This document shows positions 1-8,232 of a stretch of DNA of 64,000 bases, one piece after another (position 1 is the stretch's first letter; every line of letters starts with the position of its first letter). A program made the position numbers and the translations under genes. This DNA is from CAYGHE01 sp964349805. Its GTDB lineage: Bacteria; Patescibacteriota; Saccharimonadia; Saccharimonadales; Saccharimonadaceae. The notes beneath the pieces are model-generated. The model did not search any database, had not been told where the DNA came from, and worked only from the letters and a program-made list of their open reading frames with translations. The stretch is from positions 1-64,000 of the forward strand of contig CAYGHE010000002.1 in NCBI GenBank assembly GCA_964349805.1, in the 5' to 3' direction.

Positions 1-132
1 AGAAATCCTTCCCATCTTTGTGGGGACAATTAACTCAGTGTCCTTGTATCTTGTCTCGACAGTATAGTTTGCTATTAGCTGAAAACTGTCGCTAGCGTTG
101 CCGATTTGATATATTTCTTGTAAGTACGTCAT
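1..132 (-). CDS. Unrecognised protein, N-terminal 44 residues (cut by window edge)
   Basis: The minus-strand frame is open from an ATG at 132 to the window edge and begins MTYLQEIYQIGNASDSFQLI. An AAGGGAT sequence just before the ATG overlaps the stop region of the upstream gene (ends at 142) and can serve as ribosome binding site, so this looks like the second gene of a two-gene operon. No domain is recognisable in 44 residues. The reading frame, close spacing and SD-like sequence support a real gene; the function is unknown. Confidence 0.6.
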   Translation of the reverse strand, partial: MTYLQEIYQIGNASDSFQLIANYTVETRYKDTELIVPTKMGRIS

Positions 133-141
133 TTGTATCCC

Positions 142-1035
142 TTAACTAGTTATTCTTATTGATTGGATTGCATCAGGAGGAATAGCATAGGTTACGGCTC
201 GATCTGTATTTTGTAACACAACGCACGGCGCACCGCTACCTATGTAGAAATCTGAGTAATCGGCAAATGTTACTTGATCATCGTGCATAAGTTCTCCAAA
301 ATTAGCGCCGGTGTATTGTCCTGTCAAAACAGCTGTATCATCTGCACCGCTTAAACCCCTACCATCAATAAACCTGGTTTCGGTTTGAGTCCTGCCCTGT
401 GCAGTTTGTTTCTGGTTTACTTCTAAGTAAGCAGATGCTACAACCCTATAATCTTCTGGCAACATTTGCCTATTTAGTAGCTCATTGTAGCGAAAAATCC
501 ATTCATACCGCTCGGCGGGTTCTTGTCTTAAAAATTCATCCCTCAGGGTAAGTTCGCGACAGGCCTTGGCTACGCTACGAACGGTATCTATAACCGGTGT
601 CACCTCGAACGACTTTAACCCTTCGTAAGGGAACGCATAATAGACGCGTCCTGGGTCTTCGCGTCTGGTGTAATCTCTCTGATGAAATTTCAAAACAGCC
701 CTTCGCACATCGTCTACCAATTTAATCTCTACTCCGTCGTACACGACCTTTGCACTATCCAGCTTATCCTCGGCCGTTTCTTGCCGATCTAAGTGATAAC
801 CACTTAAAACAGTTCCCGAAATGACAGCTGGATTGCCACTATACTGCGGCCCTATAGCCTCCTCTATGGCGTTTTGAAAAGCCTCAAACCCGCTACCTCG
901 TGGGTTATATCGCGTTTCAGGATTTTGAAGACACTCTTCTACACTAATAATTTTTGATTTAGCGGTATGACGGTTAAGAAGGCCTAGCATATTAACGCTC
1001 TGCGGAGACCCCGGTGTTTCACCTCTTTCAATCAT
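142..1035 (-). CDS. Hypothetical protein, 297 aa
   Basis: A soluble-looking protein with no signal peptide, membrane segment or motif I can name. It is rich in charged and aromatic residues, with paired Arg/Glu stretches in the middle third and a C-terminal half of likely beta structure. The ATG at 1035 is supported by a good promoter (TTGCAA at 1067-1072, 17-base spacer, CATAAT at 1044-1049) that would start the transcript about 2 bases before the ATG. It lies 12 bases upstream of the partial gene at the window edge, suggesting a shared transcript. Function is unknown. Confidence 0.75.
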   Translation of the reverse strand: MIERGETPGSPQSVNMLGLLNRHTAKSKIISVEECLQNPETRYNPRGSGFEAFQNAIEEAIGPQYSGNPAVISGTVLSGYHLDRQETAEDKLDSAKVVYDGVEIKLVDDVRRAVLKFHQRDYTRREDPGRVYYAFPYEGLKSFEVTPVIDTVRSVAKACRELTLRDEFLRQEPAERYEWIFRYNELLNRQMLPEDYRVVASAYLEVNQKQTAQGRTQTETRFIDGRGLSGADDTAVLTGQYTGANFGELMHDDQVTFADYSDFYIGSGAPCVVLQNTDRAVTYAIPPDAIQSIRITS

Positions 1036-1043
1036 ATCGGTCT

Positions 1044-1072
1044 ATTATGCTACTTTAAAATAGGTGTTGCAA
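1044..1072 (-). promoter_or_regulatory. Promoter of the 297-aa gene, near-leaderless
   Basis: Minus strand: TTGCAA (1067-1072), 17-base spacer, CATAAT (1044-1049). The expected start is near 1037, two bases before the ATG at 1035, and there is no separate SD sequence. Confidence 0.6.
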
Positions 1073-1086
1073 TCACTAGCGTTTTG

Positions 1087-1443
1087 TTATGCAGCAGAGT
1101 TGCGACGAGCTTTTTGCCGCGCTCTATGCAAGGCACCAAAGATAAAACGATGAGCCATTATACGCACCCTTGCTTGGCTCATGATATCCAGACTTTTATA
1201 GTCCTCACTCGTCTCAATAATTTTATCGGCATCACTAAATCGATCAGGAATACTTTTTACATCCTGATCACCTTGGGGCTGTGTAAAGAATGAATCACAA
1301 TAGGTTTCGATGGCACTCAAGAGCTCCTCACGCGTTGTTACTGGACTAGCTTTTAAAGATTGAGAAGCTACCTTATCACGTAGAATGTGAAGACGGCTCA
1401 ATACATCTGAATGAATATCGTCTCTTTGTGATTCGGGATTCAT
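1087..1443 (-). CDS. Hypothetical protein, 118 aa
   Basis: A small, highly charged, probably all-helical protein with no membrane segment and an Arg-rich C-terminus (residues about 90-116). No family is recognised. The ATG at 1443 is preceded by an extended -10 box (TGC-TATAAT, minus strand, 1452-1460), giving a predicted leader of about 2 bases. It lies just upstream of the 297-aa gene, which has its own promoter, and 57 bases downstream of the fusA stop. Confidence 0.7.
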   Translation of the reverse strand: MNPESQRDDIHSDVLSRLHILRDKVASQSLKASPVTTREELLSAIETYCDSFFTQPQGDQDVKSIPDRFSDADKIIETSEDYKSLDIMSQARVRIMAHRFIFGALHRARQKARRNSAA

Positions 1444-1451
1444 ATCCTTTT

Positions 1452-1460
1452 ATTATAGCA
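1452..1460 (-). promoter_or_regulatory. Extended -10 box for the 118-aa gene
   Basis: TGCTATAAT on the minus strand, predicted start about two bases from the ATG at 1443. No convincing -35 hexamer was seen; the TGn extension may compensate. Confidence 0.5.
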
Positions 1461-1500
1461 TATAGTGGTCATGCTTGTCAATAGAGGAGAGTTTGAGAGT

Positions 1501-3588
1501 TTATTTGCTGCGTTTTTCGATGATTTCTTGAGCAACGTTTGGCGGAACTTCTTCGTATTGGGCTAATTCCATAGAGCTAGCAGCGCGGCCTTGGCTCATT
1601 GAACGCAAGTCCGACGTATACCCGAACAGGTTAGCTAGCGGAGCAAAAGCTTTTACTAGCTTGGCGTTGGCTGATAAATCTTCCATAGCCTCAATACGGC
1701 CACGGCGTGAGTTAAGGTCACCTATTACATCGCCCATGAATTCTTCGGGGGTGGTGACTTCAACGCGCATAACAGGTTCAAGTAGCACAGGCTTGGCCTT
1801 TTTGACACCTTCGCGGGTAGCCAAAGCACCAGCCATTTTAAAGGCTAGTTCAGAAGAGTCAACTTCGTGATAGCTACCATCATAAAGCGTCGTTTTAACA
1901 TCAACCACTGGGTAGCCGGCTATAACTCCACCTTCCAAAGTTTCTTTGATACCAGCTTGTACTGCTGATCGGTACTCTTGAGGCACTACACCACCCTTGA
2001 TGGCGTCGTTAAACTCGAATCCTTTACCAGCTTCGTTAGGTTCAATTCTTAGCCAGACATCACCATATTGTCCACGTCCACCAGTTTGTTTGATGTATTT
2101 ACCTTGGACTTCGGCCATAGTGCGAACAGTTTCGCGGAAGGCAACTTGCGGTTCACCAACGTTAGCTTCAACGTTAAATTCACGTTTCATGCGATCTATC
2201 AAAATTTCTAGGTGAAGCTCGCCCATTCCAGACATAATGGTTTGGCCAGTTTCGTCGTCTGTGTGTACGCGGAAAGTAGGATCTTCTTCGGCTAGACGCT
2301 GCAAGGCTATGCCCATTTTTTCTTGGTCAGCTTTACTTTTTGGCTCAACAGCAATAGATACGGGAGGTTCAGGGAAATCGATATTCTCTAGTTGTGCTTG
2401 ATGAGTCGCGTCAGAAAGCGTAGCTCCAGTAGTGGTATTCTTTAGACCCACTACGGCAGCGATATCACCTGCCGATATGGACGTAATGTCTTCGCGTTTA
2501 TCAGCGTGCATTCTAACTAATCGTCCGATACGTTCTTTGCTGCCACTGGTCGTATTGAGAACGGTAGCTCCGGCTATTAATTTACCACTATAGACTCGCA
2601 CAAAGATAAGTTTTCCAACGAATGGGTCGGTCGCTACCTTGAAAGCCAAGGCGGCCAAAGGTTCGGATTCGTTGGGTTTTCGTTCAATTTTTTCGCCATT
2701 TTTAGGGTTAATTCCCCAAATTGCATCAACATCCATAGGGCTTGGCAGGTGTTCGACAACTAGGTCAAGAACTTTTTCAACGATTACTCCGCGGCCATCA
2801 CCACAAGCGACCAAATAGAAGTCACCGGCTAGGACACGTTTTCGCAAAGCAACCCGTAGCTCGTCAATCGTGATAGATTCTTCACCTTCCTCTAGAAATC
2901 GTTCGAATAATTCATCATCGGCCTCGACAGCTGCTTCAACCAGTAAGCTTCGTGCATTTTTAGCTTTTTCAACCATATCGGCTGGAATATCACCAACTTG
3001 CAGCTCATGATCGGTAAAATCATTGTAGGTGTAAGCTTTCATGTCGACTAGGTCGACTATTCCGTTGATAGTCTTTTCAAAACCTATTGGTAAGTGAATC
3101 GGCAAAGCTTGTTTGGACAAGCGGTGGTGGATTGAGTCTAGTGACTTGTAGAAATCGCCACCAATTTGGTTAATCTTGTTAATAAAACAAATTCTTGGAA
3201 CACCGTATTTGTTAGCTTGGCGCCAAACAGTCTCGGTTTGGGCTTCAACGCCCATCTTGCCGTCAAAAACAACAACTGCACCGTCTAGAACACGCAAAGA
3301 TCGCTCGACCTCAGCCGTAAAGTCAATGTGGCCAGGGGTGTCGATAATATTAATCTTGTGATCTTTCCAAAAACAAGTTACAGCAGCGGATGTAATAGTA
3401 ATACCGCGTTCGCGTTCTTGATCCATCCAGTCAGTTGTAGTGTCACCTTCATGAACAGCGCCAATTTTGTGGCTTAGACCAGTACGATACAAAATAGCTT
3501 CGGTAGTAGTAGTTTTGCCAGCATCAATATGAGCAATAATACCGATATTACGGAAGTTTTTGAGCGCAATATTTTTAGGTTCTGCCAT
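1501..3588 (-). CDS. fusA: Translation elongation factor G
   Basis: EF-G, the GTPase that drives ribosome translocation and helps ribosome recycling. The 695 aa are full length for the family. The P-loop AHIDAGKT lies at about residues 19-26, the switch sequence RERGITI follows, and DTPGH is at about residue 83; domains II-V follow in the usual order. It is the last gene of rpsL-rpsG-fusA and starts 6 bases after the rpsG stop with a GAGGAT SD-like sequence inside the end of rpsG. tuf is not adjacent, unlike the classical str operon. Identification is secure. Confidence 0.98.
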   Translation of the reverse strand: MAEPKNIALKNFRNIGIIAHIDAGKTTTTEAILYRTGLSHKIGAVHEGDTTTDWMDQERERGITITSAAVTCFWKDHKINIIDTPGHIDFTAEVERSLRVLDGAVVVFDGKMGVEAQTETVWRQANKYGVPRICFINKINQIGGDFYKSLDSIHHRLSKQALPIHLPIGFEKTINGIVDLVDMKAYTYNDFTDHELQVGDIPADMVEKAKNARSLLVEAAVEADDELFERFLEEGEESITIDELRVALRKRVLAGDFYLVACGDGRGVIVEKVLDLVVEHLPSPMDVDAIWGINPKNGEKIERKPNESEPLAALAFKVATDPFVGKLIFVRVYSGKLIAGATVLNTTSGSKERIGRLVRMHADKREDITSISAGDIAAVVGLKNTTTGATLSDATHQAQLENIDFPEPPVSIAVEPKSKADQEKMGIALQRLAEEDPTFRVHTDDETGQTIMSGMGELHLEILIDRMKREFNVEANVGEPQVAFRETVRTMAEVQGKYIKQTGGRGQYGDVWLRIEPNEAGKGFEFNDAIKGGVVPQEYRSAVQAGIKETLEGGVIAGYPVVDVKTTLYDGSYHEVDSSELAFKMAGALATREGVKKAKPVLLEPVMRVEVTTPEEFMGDVIGDLNSRRGRIEAMEDLSANAKLVKAFAPLANLFGYTSDLRSMSQGRAASSMELAQYEEVPPNVAQEIIEKRSK

Positions 3589-3594
3589 AAGAGA

Positions 3595-4074
3595 TTATCC
3601 TCTGGCAAAGTGCGCAAAGGCACGGTTGGCTTCAGCCATTTTGTGAGTATCTTCTTTTTTCTTGAATGTTGCGCCAGTTTCGTTGTAAGCATCGACTATT
3701 TCAAGCATTAGGCGATCAGCGTATGGAGCACCTTTGCGAGCTCTAGCAGACTGAACTAACCACATAAAAGCGTAGTGCAGTTGGCGGTGACCCTGGATAG
3801 GGAAAGGAATCTGGTAGTTAGCACCACCGACACGACGAGATTTAACCTCAAAATTCGGCGAAACGTTCTTCAAAGCTCTTTCTAGAACTTCCAAAGGATT
3901 TTCGCTCTTTAATTTTTTGGCTGCTCCTTCGATTGCCGCGTAAACGGCTTGCTCGGACAGTGATTTTTTGCCATCTAACATTGATTTATTTATCAATCGT
4001 TGCACTAAAATACTCTGATATTTGCGATCAGGTTTGATGCGGCGTTGTAGACTGGCGGTAACTTTACGTGGCAT
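3595..4074 (-). CDS. rpsG: 30S ribosomal protein S7
   Basis: S7 binds the 3' major domain of 16S rRNA and nucleates assembly of the 30S head. The length of 159 aa is typical. The N-terminal MPRK segment, the QRLINKSMLDGKKSLSEQA helix and the GGANYQIP segment are characteristic. The ATG (4074-4072) overlaps the rpsL stop by one base (TAATG), implying translational coupling. Confidence 0.98.
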   Translation of the reverse strand: MPRKVTASLQRRIKPDRKYQSILVQRLINKSMLDGKKSLSEQAVYAAIEGAAKKLKSENPLEVLERALKNVSPNFEVKSRRVGGANYQIPFPIQGHRQLHYAFMWLVQSARARKGAPYADRLMLEIVDAYNETGATFKKKEDTHKMAEANRAFAHFARG

Positions 4075-4487
4075 TATTTAGAATCCTTTTTAGTGCCGTA
4101 TTTAGAACGGCCTTTTTTACGATTCGATACACCTTGCAGGTCAAGAGCGCCACGAACGATGTGATAACGAACACCAGGAAGGTCAGGAACTCGTCCGCCA
4201 CGAACTAGCACGACGGCGTGTTCTTGGAGGTTGTGCCCTTCACCACCGATGTACGCCCAAACTTCTTGTTGGTTCGTCAATCGGACACGAGCTACTTTAC
4301 GCAAAGCTGAGTTAGGTTTCTTGGGAGTTTTTGTTGTTACCTTTATGCAAACACCGCGCTTCAAGGGACCGTGTTGTTCGTAGTAACGGGTTTTTAGGGC
4401 ATTATGAATCCTACCCAAGGCCGGAGACTTCGGTTTTTTAGCAGCGGTTCGGCGCGGTTTGCGCACTAATTGATTAACTGTAGGCAT
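4074..4487 (-). CDS. rpsL: 30S ribosomal protein S12
   Basis: S12 sits at the decoding centre and affects tRNA selection accuracy and streptomycin response. The conserved TPKKPNSALRK segment, which contains the Lys equivalent to E. coli K42/K43, and YIGGEGHNLQEH are present. In the second decoding loop the usual GGRVKDLPG reads GGRVPDLPG, so the Lys of the classical K87/K88 streptomycin site is Pro. It follows rpoC after 64 bases and has its own promoter there; GGAG about 11 bases upstream of the ATG is the likely SD. Confidence 0.98.
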   Translation of the reverse strand: MPTVNQLVRKPRRTAAKKPKSPALGRIHNALKTRYYEQHGPLKRGVCIKVTTKTPKKPNSALRKVARVRLTNQQEVWAYIGGEGHNLQEHAVVLVRGGRVPDLPGVRYHIVRGALDLQGVSNRKKGRSKYGTKKDSK

Positions 4488-4519
4488 AAATAAAAACTCC
4501 GTAGGGATTTTCTAGCTTA

Positions 4520-4548
4520 ATTATAGCATCTACTCCTCTGATACACAA
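4520..4548 (-). promoter_or_regulatory. Promoter of rpsL-rpsG-fusA
   Basis: Just after the rpoC stop on the minus strand: TTGTGT (4543-4548), 17-base spacer ending in TGC, TATAAT (4520-4525). It gives a leader of about 25 bases with a GGAG SD before rpsL. It would let the str genes be expressed independently of rpoBC. Confidence 0.65.
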
Positions 4549-4551
4549 CGG

Positions 4552-7500
4552 TTAGATAGCCAACTGGACGTCTTCGGCAATTTCTTTTGCCAAACCATCG
4601 TCATCTTCATTAACTTCATAGCCTTCAGCACCCGTTCCAACCGGAATCTTGCGTCCGATAATAACGTTTTCTTTCAGTCCACGTAAGCGGTCAATTCTAC
4701 CACTAACAGCTGCATTTATAAGCACCCTTGTCGTGTCCTGGAAAGAAGCCGCCGACAAGAAGCTGTCTGACCATATCGACACCTTGGTGATACCGAGTAG
4801 CAATTGCGTGTAACCAGCCGGTTCTTTGCCTTCGCTAACCAGTTTGGTGTTAGTTTCGATAACAGCCGCCTTGGAAATGATATCGCCTGTTACGAAAGCG
4901 CTGTCGCCTGATTCCTCTATCTGTACTCGGCTAAACATTTGGCGAACGATAACCTCGATGTGCTTGTCAGCCACGTTAGCGGACTGAGCGGCATAGATTC
5001 TCAAGACTTCATTCATGATGTAGCGTTGAGTTGCTTCTATACCCTTCAAGCGCATCAAATCGTGCAGGTTTAGGGAGCCGATTGTTAATCTATCACCAGC
5101 TTTAACCGTGTCGCCAGACTTGACAGATACTTGAGTATTTCCAGGAATTTCGTATCGCTCTACTTCACCATCCTTAGGCGGTGTAACCTGTACGATATAC
5201 TTTTTGCTGTCCTCTTGGACGTCCACAATACCGTCTATTTCACTAATGTAAGCCTGCCCCTTTGGAACACGTGCTTCAAAAAGCTCTTCGACTCTAGGTA
5301 GACCCTGTGTAATGTCAACACCAGCTACGCCACCTGCGTGGAATGTCTTTAGGGTTAGCTGGGTACCAGGTTCACCAACTGATTGCGCCGCAATAACGCC
5401 CACAGGCTGGGCAGAATCAACTACTTTACCAGAGGCCAAGTCTATACCGTAACTCTTTGGTGGAACACCCCGTAAGCTCTTAGTGGTTAGTACAGATTGA
5501 ATCTTGACGCTCTCTATTTTGTCGTCAGCGACAATCTTGTTAGCTATTTCTCGGGTAATAAGTTGGTCTCGATCGATATGTCCAGGAATTTTCGCCGCTG
5601 TAAATCGTCCAAACAAGCGGTCAGCAAAATTAACCATAGTTTCTTCGGTCTCGTGACGGAAGACTACAAAGCCATCGTCGTCGTTTTCTTCATTGGTAGT
5701 AAACACGTCTTGAGAAACGTCAACAAGGCGCCTTGTTAAGTAACCTGAGTCAGCAGTTTTAAGAGCGGTATCAATCAATCCCTTGCGAGCACCTCGAGTT
5801 GCCACGAACTGCTCCAAAGAACTTAATCCGTCACGATAGTTGCTGCGAATAGGCAGCTCTATCTCACGGTTAGAAGCATCAATCATGATACCAACCATGG
5901 CAGACGCTAGCTTCACGTTACTGATGTCTCCGCGGGCACCAGAGTTAACCATCACACTAATGCTCGTATCCATATCTTTCAGTTTGGACTGCAAGAATTC
6001 TGTAGCGCTGTCGTCAACTGCTCGCCAAGCCGCAACGGTAAGGCTGTAACGCTCTTCATCCGTTATAAGTCCTTGGTTGTATTGTTCAGCGATAAGGGCT
6101 GTCTTTTTGTCTCCCTCGGCTACTAGAACTGGAATCTCGTCAAAGCTTAGGTAGTCGTCTTTACCAGTTGATACAGCGGCCGTAGTGGCAAATCTAAACG
6201 AGAGGCCTTTCATACGGTCAGCGATAAGAGCCGTGGTTTCGGCACCGTAAGTATCGAAAATCTTGGCCAAAACTGCTTTTAGCTGTTTCTTGGTCTGGAT
6301 CGAGTTGTCGTATGGGAAGTCATCTGGCAATATCTCGTTAAAGAATACGCGGCCAAGTGTTGTTTCACGGATTTCACCCTTGGCGAAAACGCGGATCGGG
6401 CTTTGCAGTTGCAAATGTCCTTCGTCGTAAGCCATTTCGGCTTCGTATACGGCGCTGTAAGCTTTCATCTCTTTGGTTTGAGCACTAGGCTTTTCGTAAG
6501 TTAAGTAATAGTTACCCAAAACTACGTCCTGACCGATGTTAATAACTGGTGAACCATCGGCTGGTTTCAGCAAGTTGTTGGTAGCACTCATCAACTCACG
6601 TGCTTCACGTTGAGCGTCACGAGACAAAGGCAAGTGCACAGCCATCTGGTCACCGTCATAGTCGGCGTTGAATCCATGAGCTACTAGAGGGTGAAGCTGA
6701 ATAGCTTGTCCTTCAACTAGTACTGGTTGGAAAGCTTGAACTGACAAACGGTGCAATGATGGAGCACGGTTTAAGAGTACGTATTTGCCCTCGATAACGG
6801 CGTCTAGTGCATCCCAAACTACAACTTCACCTGCTTCTATTAGTCGAGTAGCTGAGCGAATGTTGTGAGCGTGTTCGTTTCTGATAAGCCAGCTAATAAC
6901 GAAAGGTTTGAACAATTCTAGTGCCATAGCTTTTGGCAATCCACATTGGTGAATCTTTAGTTTTGGACCAACCACGATAACTGAACGACCAGAATAGTCA
7001 ACTCGCTTACCAAGTAGGTTTTGGCGGAAACGACCTTGTTTACCTTTTAGCATATCGCTAATAGATTTGAGTCGTCGTCGACCACCGGTAGCATTAACTG
7101 CTCTACCACCACGGGCAGCGCTGTTATCTATCAAGGAATCTACTGCTTCTTGCAACATTCTCATCTCGTTGCGTCGAATAACCTCAGGGGCATTCAATTC
7201 AATAAGCTTTTTGAGACGGTTGTTACGGTTGATAACGCGTCTGTAGAGGTCGTTTAGGTCACTGGTAGCAAAACGGCCACCAGTCAACTGAACCATAGGG
7301 CGAAGATCTGGAGGAATAACCGGCAAGACTGTCAAAGCTAAGCTGCCAGGTTTGATTCCAGCGGCATGCATGCTTTCAAGCACCTTGAGGCGTTTGAGCA
7401 ATTTCTTTTTGCGTTGTCCTTTAGTTTCAGTAACTTCTTGGCTGATTTTAGCTATTAATTCTGCAAGATTTATTTCATCAAGCAAAACTTTCAAAGCCGC

Positions 7501-8232
7501 GCCACCCATTCCAACGTTAACCAAATCGGCATATTCATCAGGTAGGTTGCGGTAATCGCCTTCGCTAATCAAGGCGCCTTTAGCTAATCCTTCGAGCTGA
7601 GCTTTCTTGATATTGTAAGAGTTGTTTAACTCTTCTAATTCGTCAGATTGTTTCTGAGCTAGTTCTTTGATAGCACCACCATCATCTTCAGGATTTAGGT
7701 CGGCTGCTTCACGTTCGTAGCGGATCTTGATAGCCGCTTTAGCAGCTTCGGTCTCGGCTTCGATGTCAGCTAAGTATTTATCGCGTTTTTCATCGTCGGA
7801 CTTTAATATGATGTAGCTTGCAAAATAAGCGACTCTCTCTAGGTTGCGAACCGTAGTACCTAACAGCAAGGACATGGCACTTGGCGTACCGCGCATAAAC
7901 CAGATGTGAGCAACTGGTGCAGCTAAGGTAATGTGCGCCATTCTCTCACGACGAACGATAGATTTTGTGACCATGTCGCCTTTTTTGTCGACGGCAGCTT
8001 CACGTGATCTTACGCCCTTTAGTTTGTTGTCGTGCGGGTTGATGTCTTTGACGGGTCCAAATATCTTTTCGCAGAATAGGCCGTCACGTTCAGGTTTTTG
8101 AGTACGGTAGTTGATGGTTTCTGGTTTGGTAACTTCGCCGTGACTCCATTTCAAGATGTCTTCTGAGCTAGCTACTGTAATCCTTATAGCATCAAAGTCT
8201 GCGATACCGTTGTGCGCCATTATGCGTGACAT
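4552..8232 (-). CDS. rpoC: DNA-directed RNA polymerase beta' subunit
   Basis: Catalytic large subunit of RNA polymerase, 1226 aa. The active-site Mg-binding motif reads NADYDGD (about residues 521-527; the usual form is NADFDGD) and keeps all three Asp. The bridge/trigger-loop region with GVIAAQSVGEPGTQLTLKTF follows. Two features differ from the family. The N-terminal zinc-binding domain (about residues 62-88) has none of its four Cys. The second zinc site near residues 841 and 923 has lost its Cys as well (VCAKCYG-type motif reads VPPKSYG). The ATG overlaps the rpoB stop by one base (TAATG). The gene is otherwise intact, so the losses are not due to a frameshift. Confidence 0.98.
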   Translation of the reverse strand: MSRIMAHNGIADFDAIRITVASSEDILKWSHGEVTKPETINYRTQKPERDGLFCEKIFGPVKDINPHDNKLKGVRSREAAVDKKGDMVTKSIVRRERMAHITLAAPVAHIWFMRGTPSAMSLLLGTTVRNLERVAYFASYIILKSDDEKRDKYLADIEAETEAAKAAIKIRYEREAADLNPEDDGGAIKELAQKQSDELEELNNSYNIKKAQLEGLAKGALISEGDYRNLPDEYADLVNVGMGGAALKVLLDEINLAELIAKISQEVTETKGQRKKKLLKRLKVLESMHAAGIKPGSLALTVLPVIPPDLRPMVQLTGGRFATSDLNDLYRRVINRNNRLKKLIELNAPEVIRRNEMRMLQEAVDSLIDNSAARGGRAVNATGGRRRLKSISDMLKGKQGRFRQNLLGKRVDYSGRSVIVVGPKLKIHQCGLPKAMALELFKPFVISWLIRNEHAHNIRSATRLIEAGEVVVWDALDAVIEGKYVLLNRAPSLHRLSVQAFQPVLVEGQAIQLHPLVAHGFNADYDGDQMAVHLPLSRDAQREARELMSATNNLLKPADGSPVINIGQDVVLGNYYLTYEKPSAQTKEMKAYSAVYEAEMAYDEGHLQLQSPIRVFAKGEIRETTLGRVFFNEILPDDFPYDNSIQTKKQLKAVLAKIFDTYGAETTALIADRMKGLSFRFATTAAVSTGKDDYLSFDEIPVLVAEGDKKTALIAEQYNQGLITDEERYSLTVAAWRAVDDSATEFLQSKLKDMDTSISVMVNSGARGDISNVKLASAMVGIMIDASNREIELPIRSNYRDGLSSLEQFVATRGARKGLIDTALKTADSGYLTRRLVDVSQDVFTTNEENDDDGFVVFRHETEETMVNFADRLFGRFTAAKIPGHIDRDQLITREIANKIVADDKIESVKIQSVLTTKSLRGVPPKSYGIDLASGKVVDSAQPVGVIAAQSVGEPGTQLTLKTFHAGGVAGVDITQGLPRVEELFEARVPKGQAYISEIDGIVDVQEDSKKYIVQVTPPKDGEVERYEIPGNTQVSVKSGDTVKAGDRLTIGSLNLHDLMRLKGIEATQRYIMNEVLRIYAAQSANVADKHIEVIVRQMFSRVQIEESGDSAFVTGDIISKAAVIETNTKLVSEGKEPAGYTQLLLGITKVSIWSDSFLSAASFQDTTRVLINAAVSGRIDRLRGLKENVIIGRKIPVGTGAEGYEVNEDDDGLAKEIAEDVQLAI

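Noticed and set aside
1084..1293. 69-codon plus-strand frame over the 118-aa gene
   Set aside because: The minus-strand gene has a -10 box and a sensible composition; the plus frame has neither.
5497..6049. Two plus-strand open frames inside rpoC
   Set aside because: Antisense to conserved coding sequence with no independent support.
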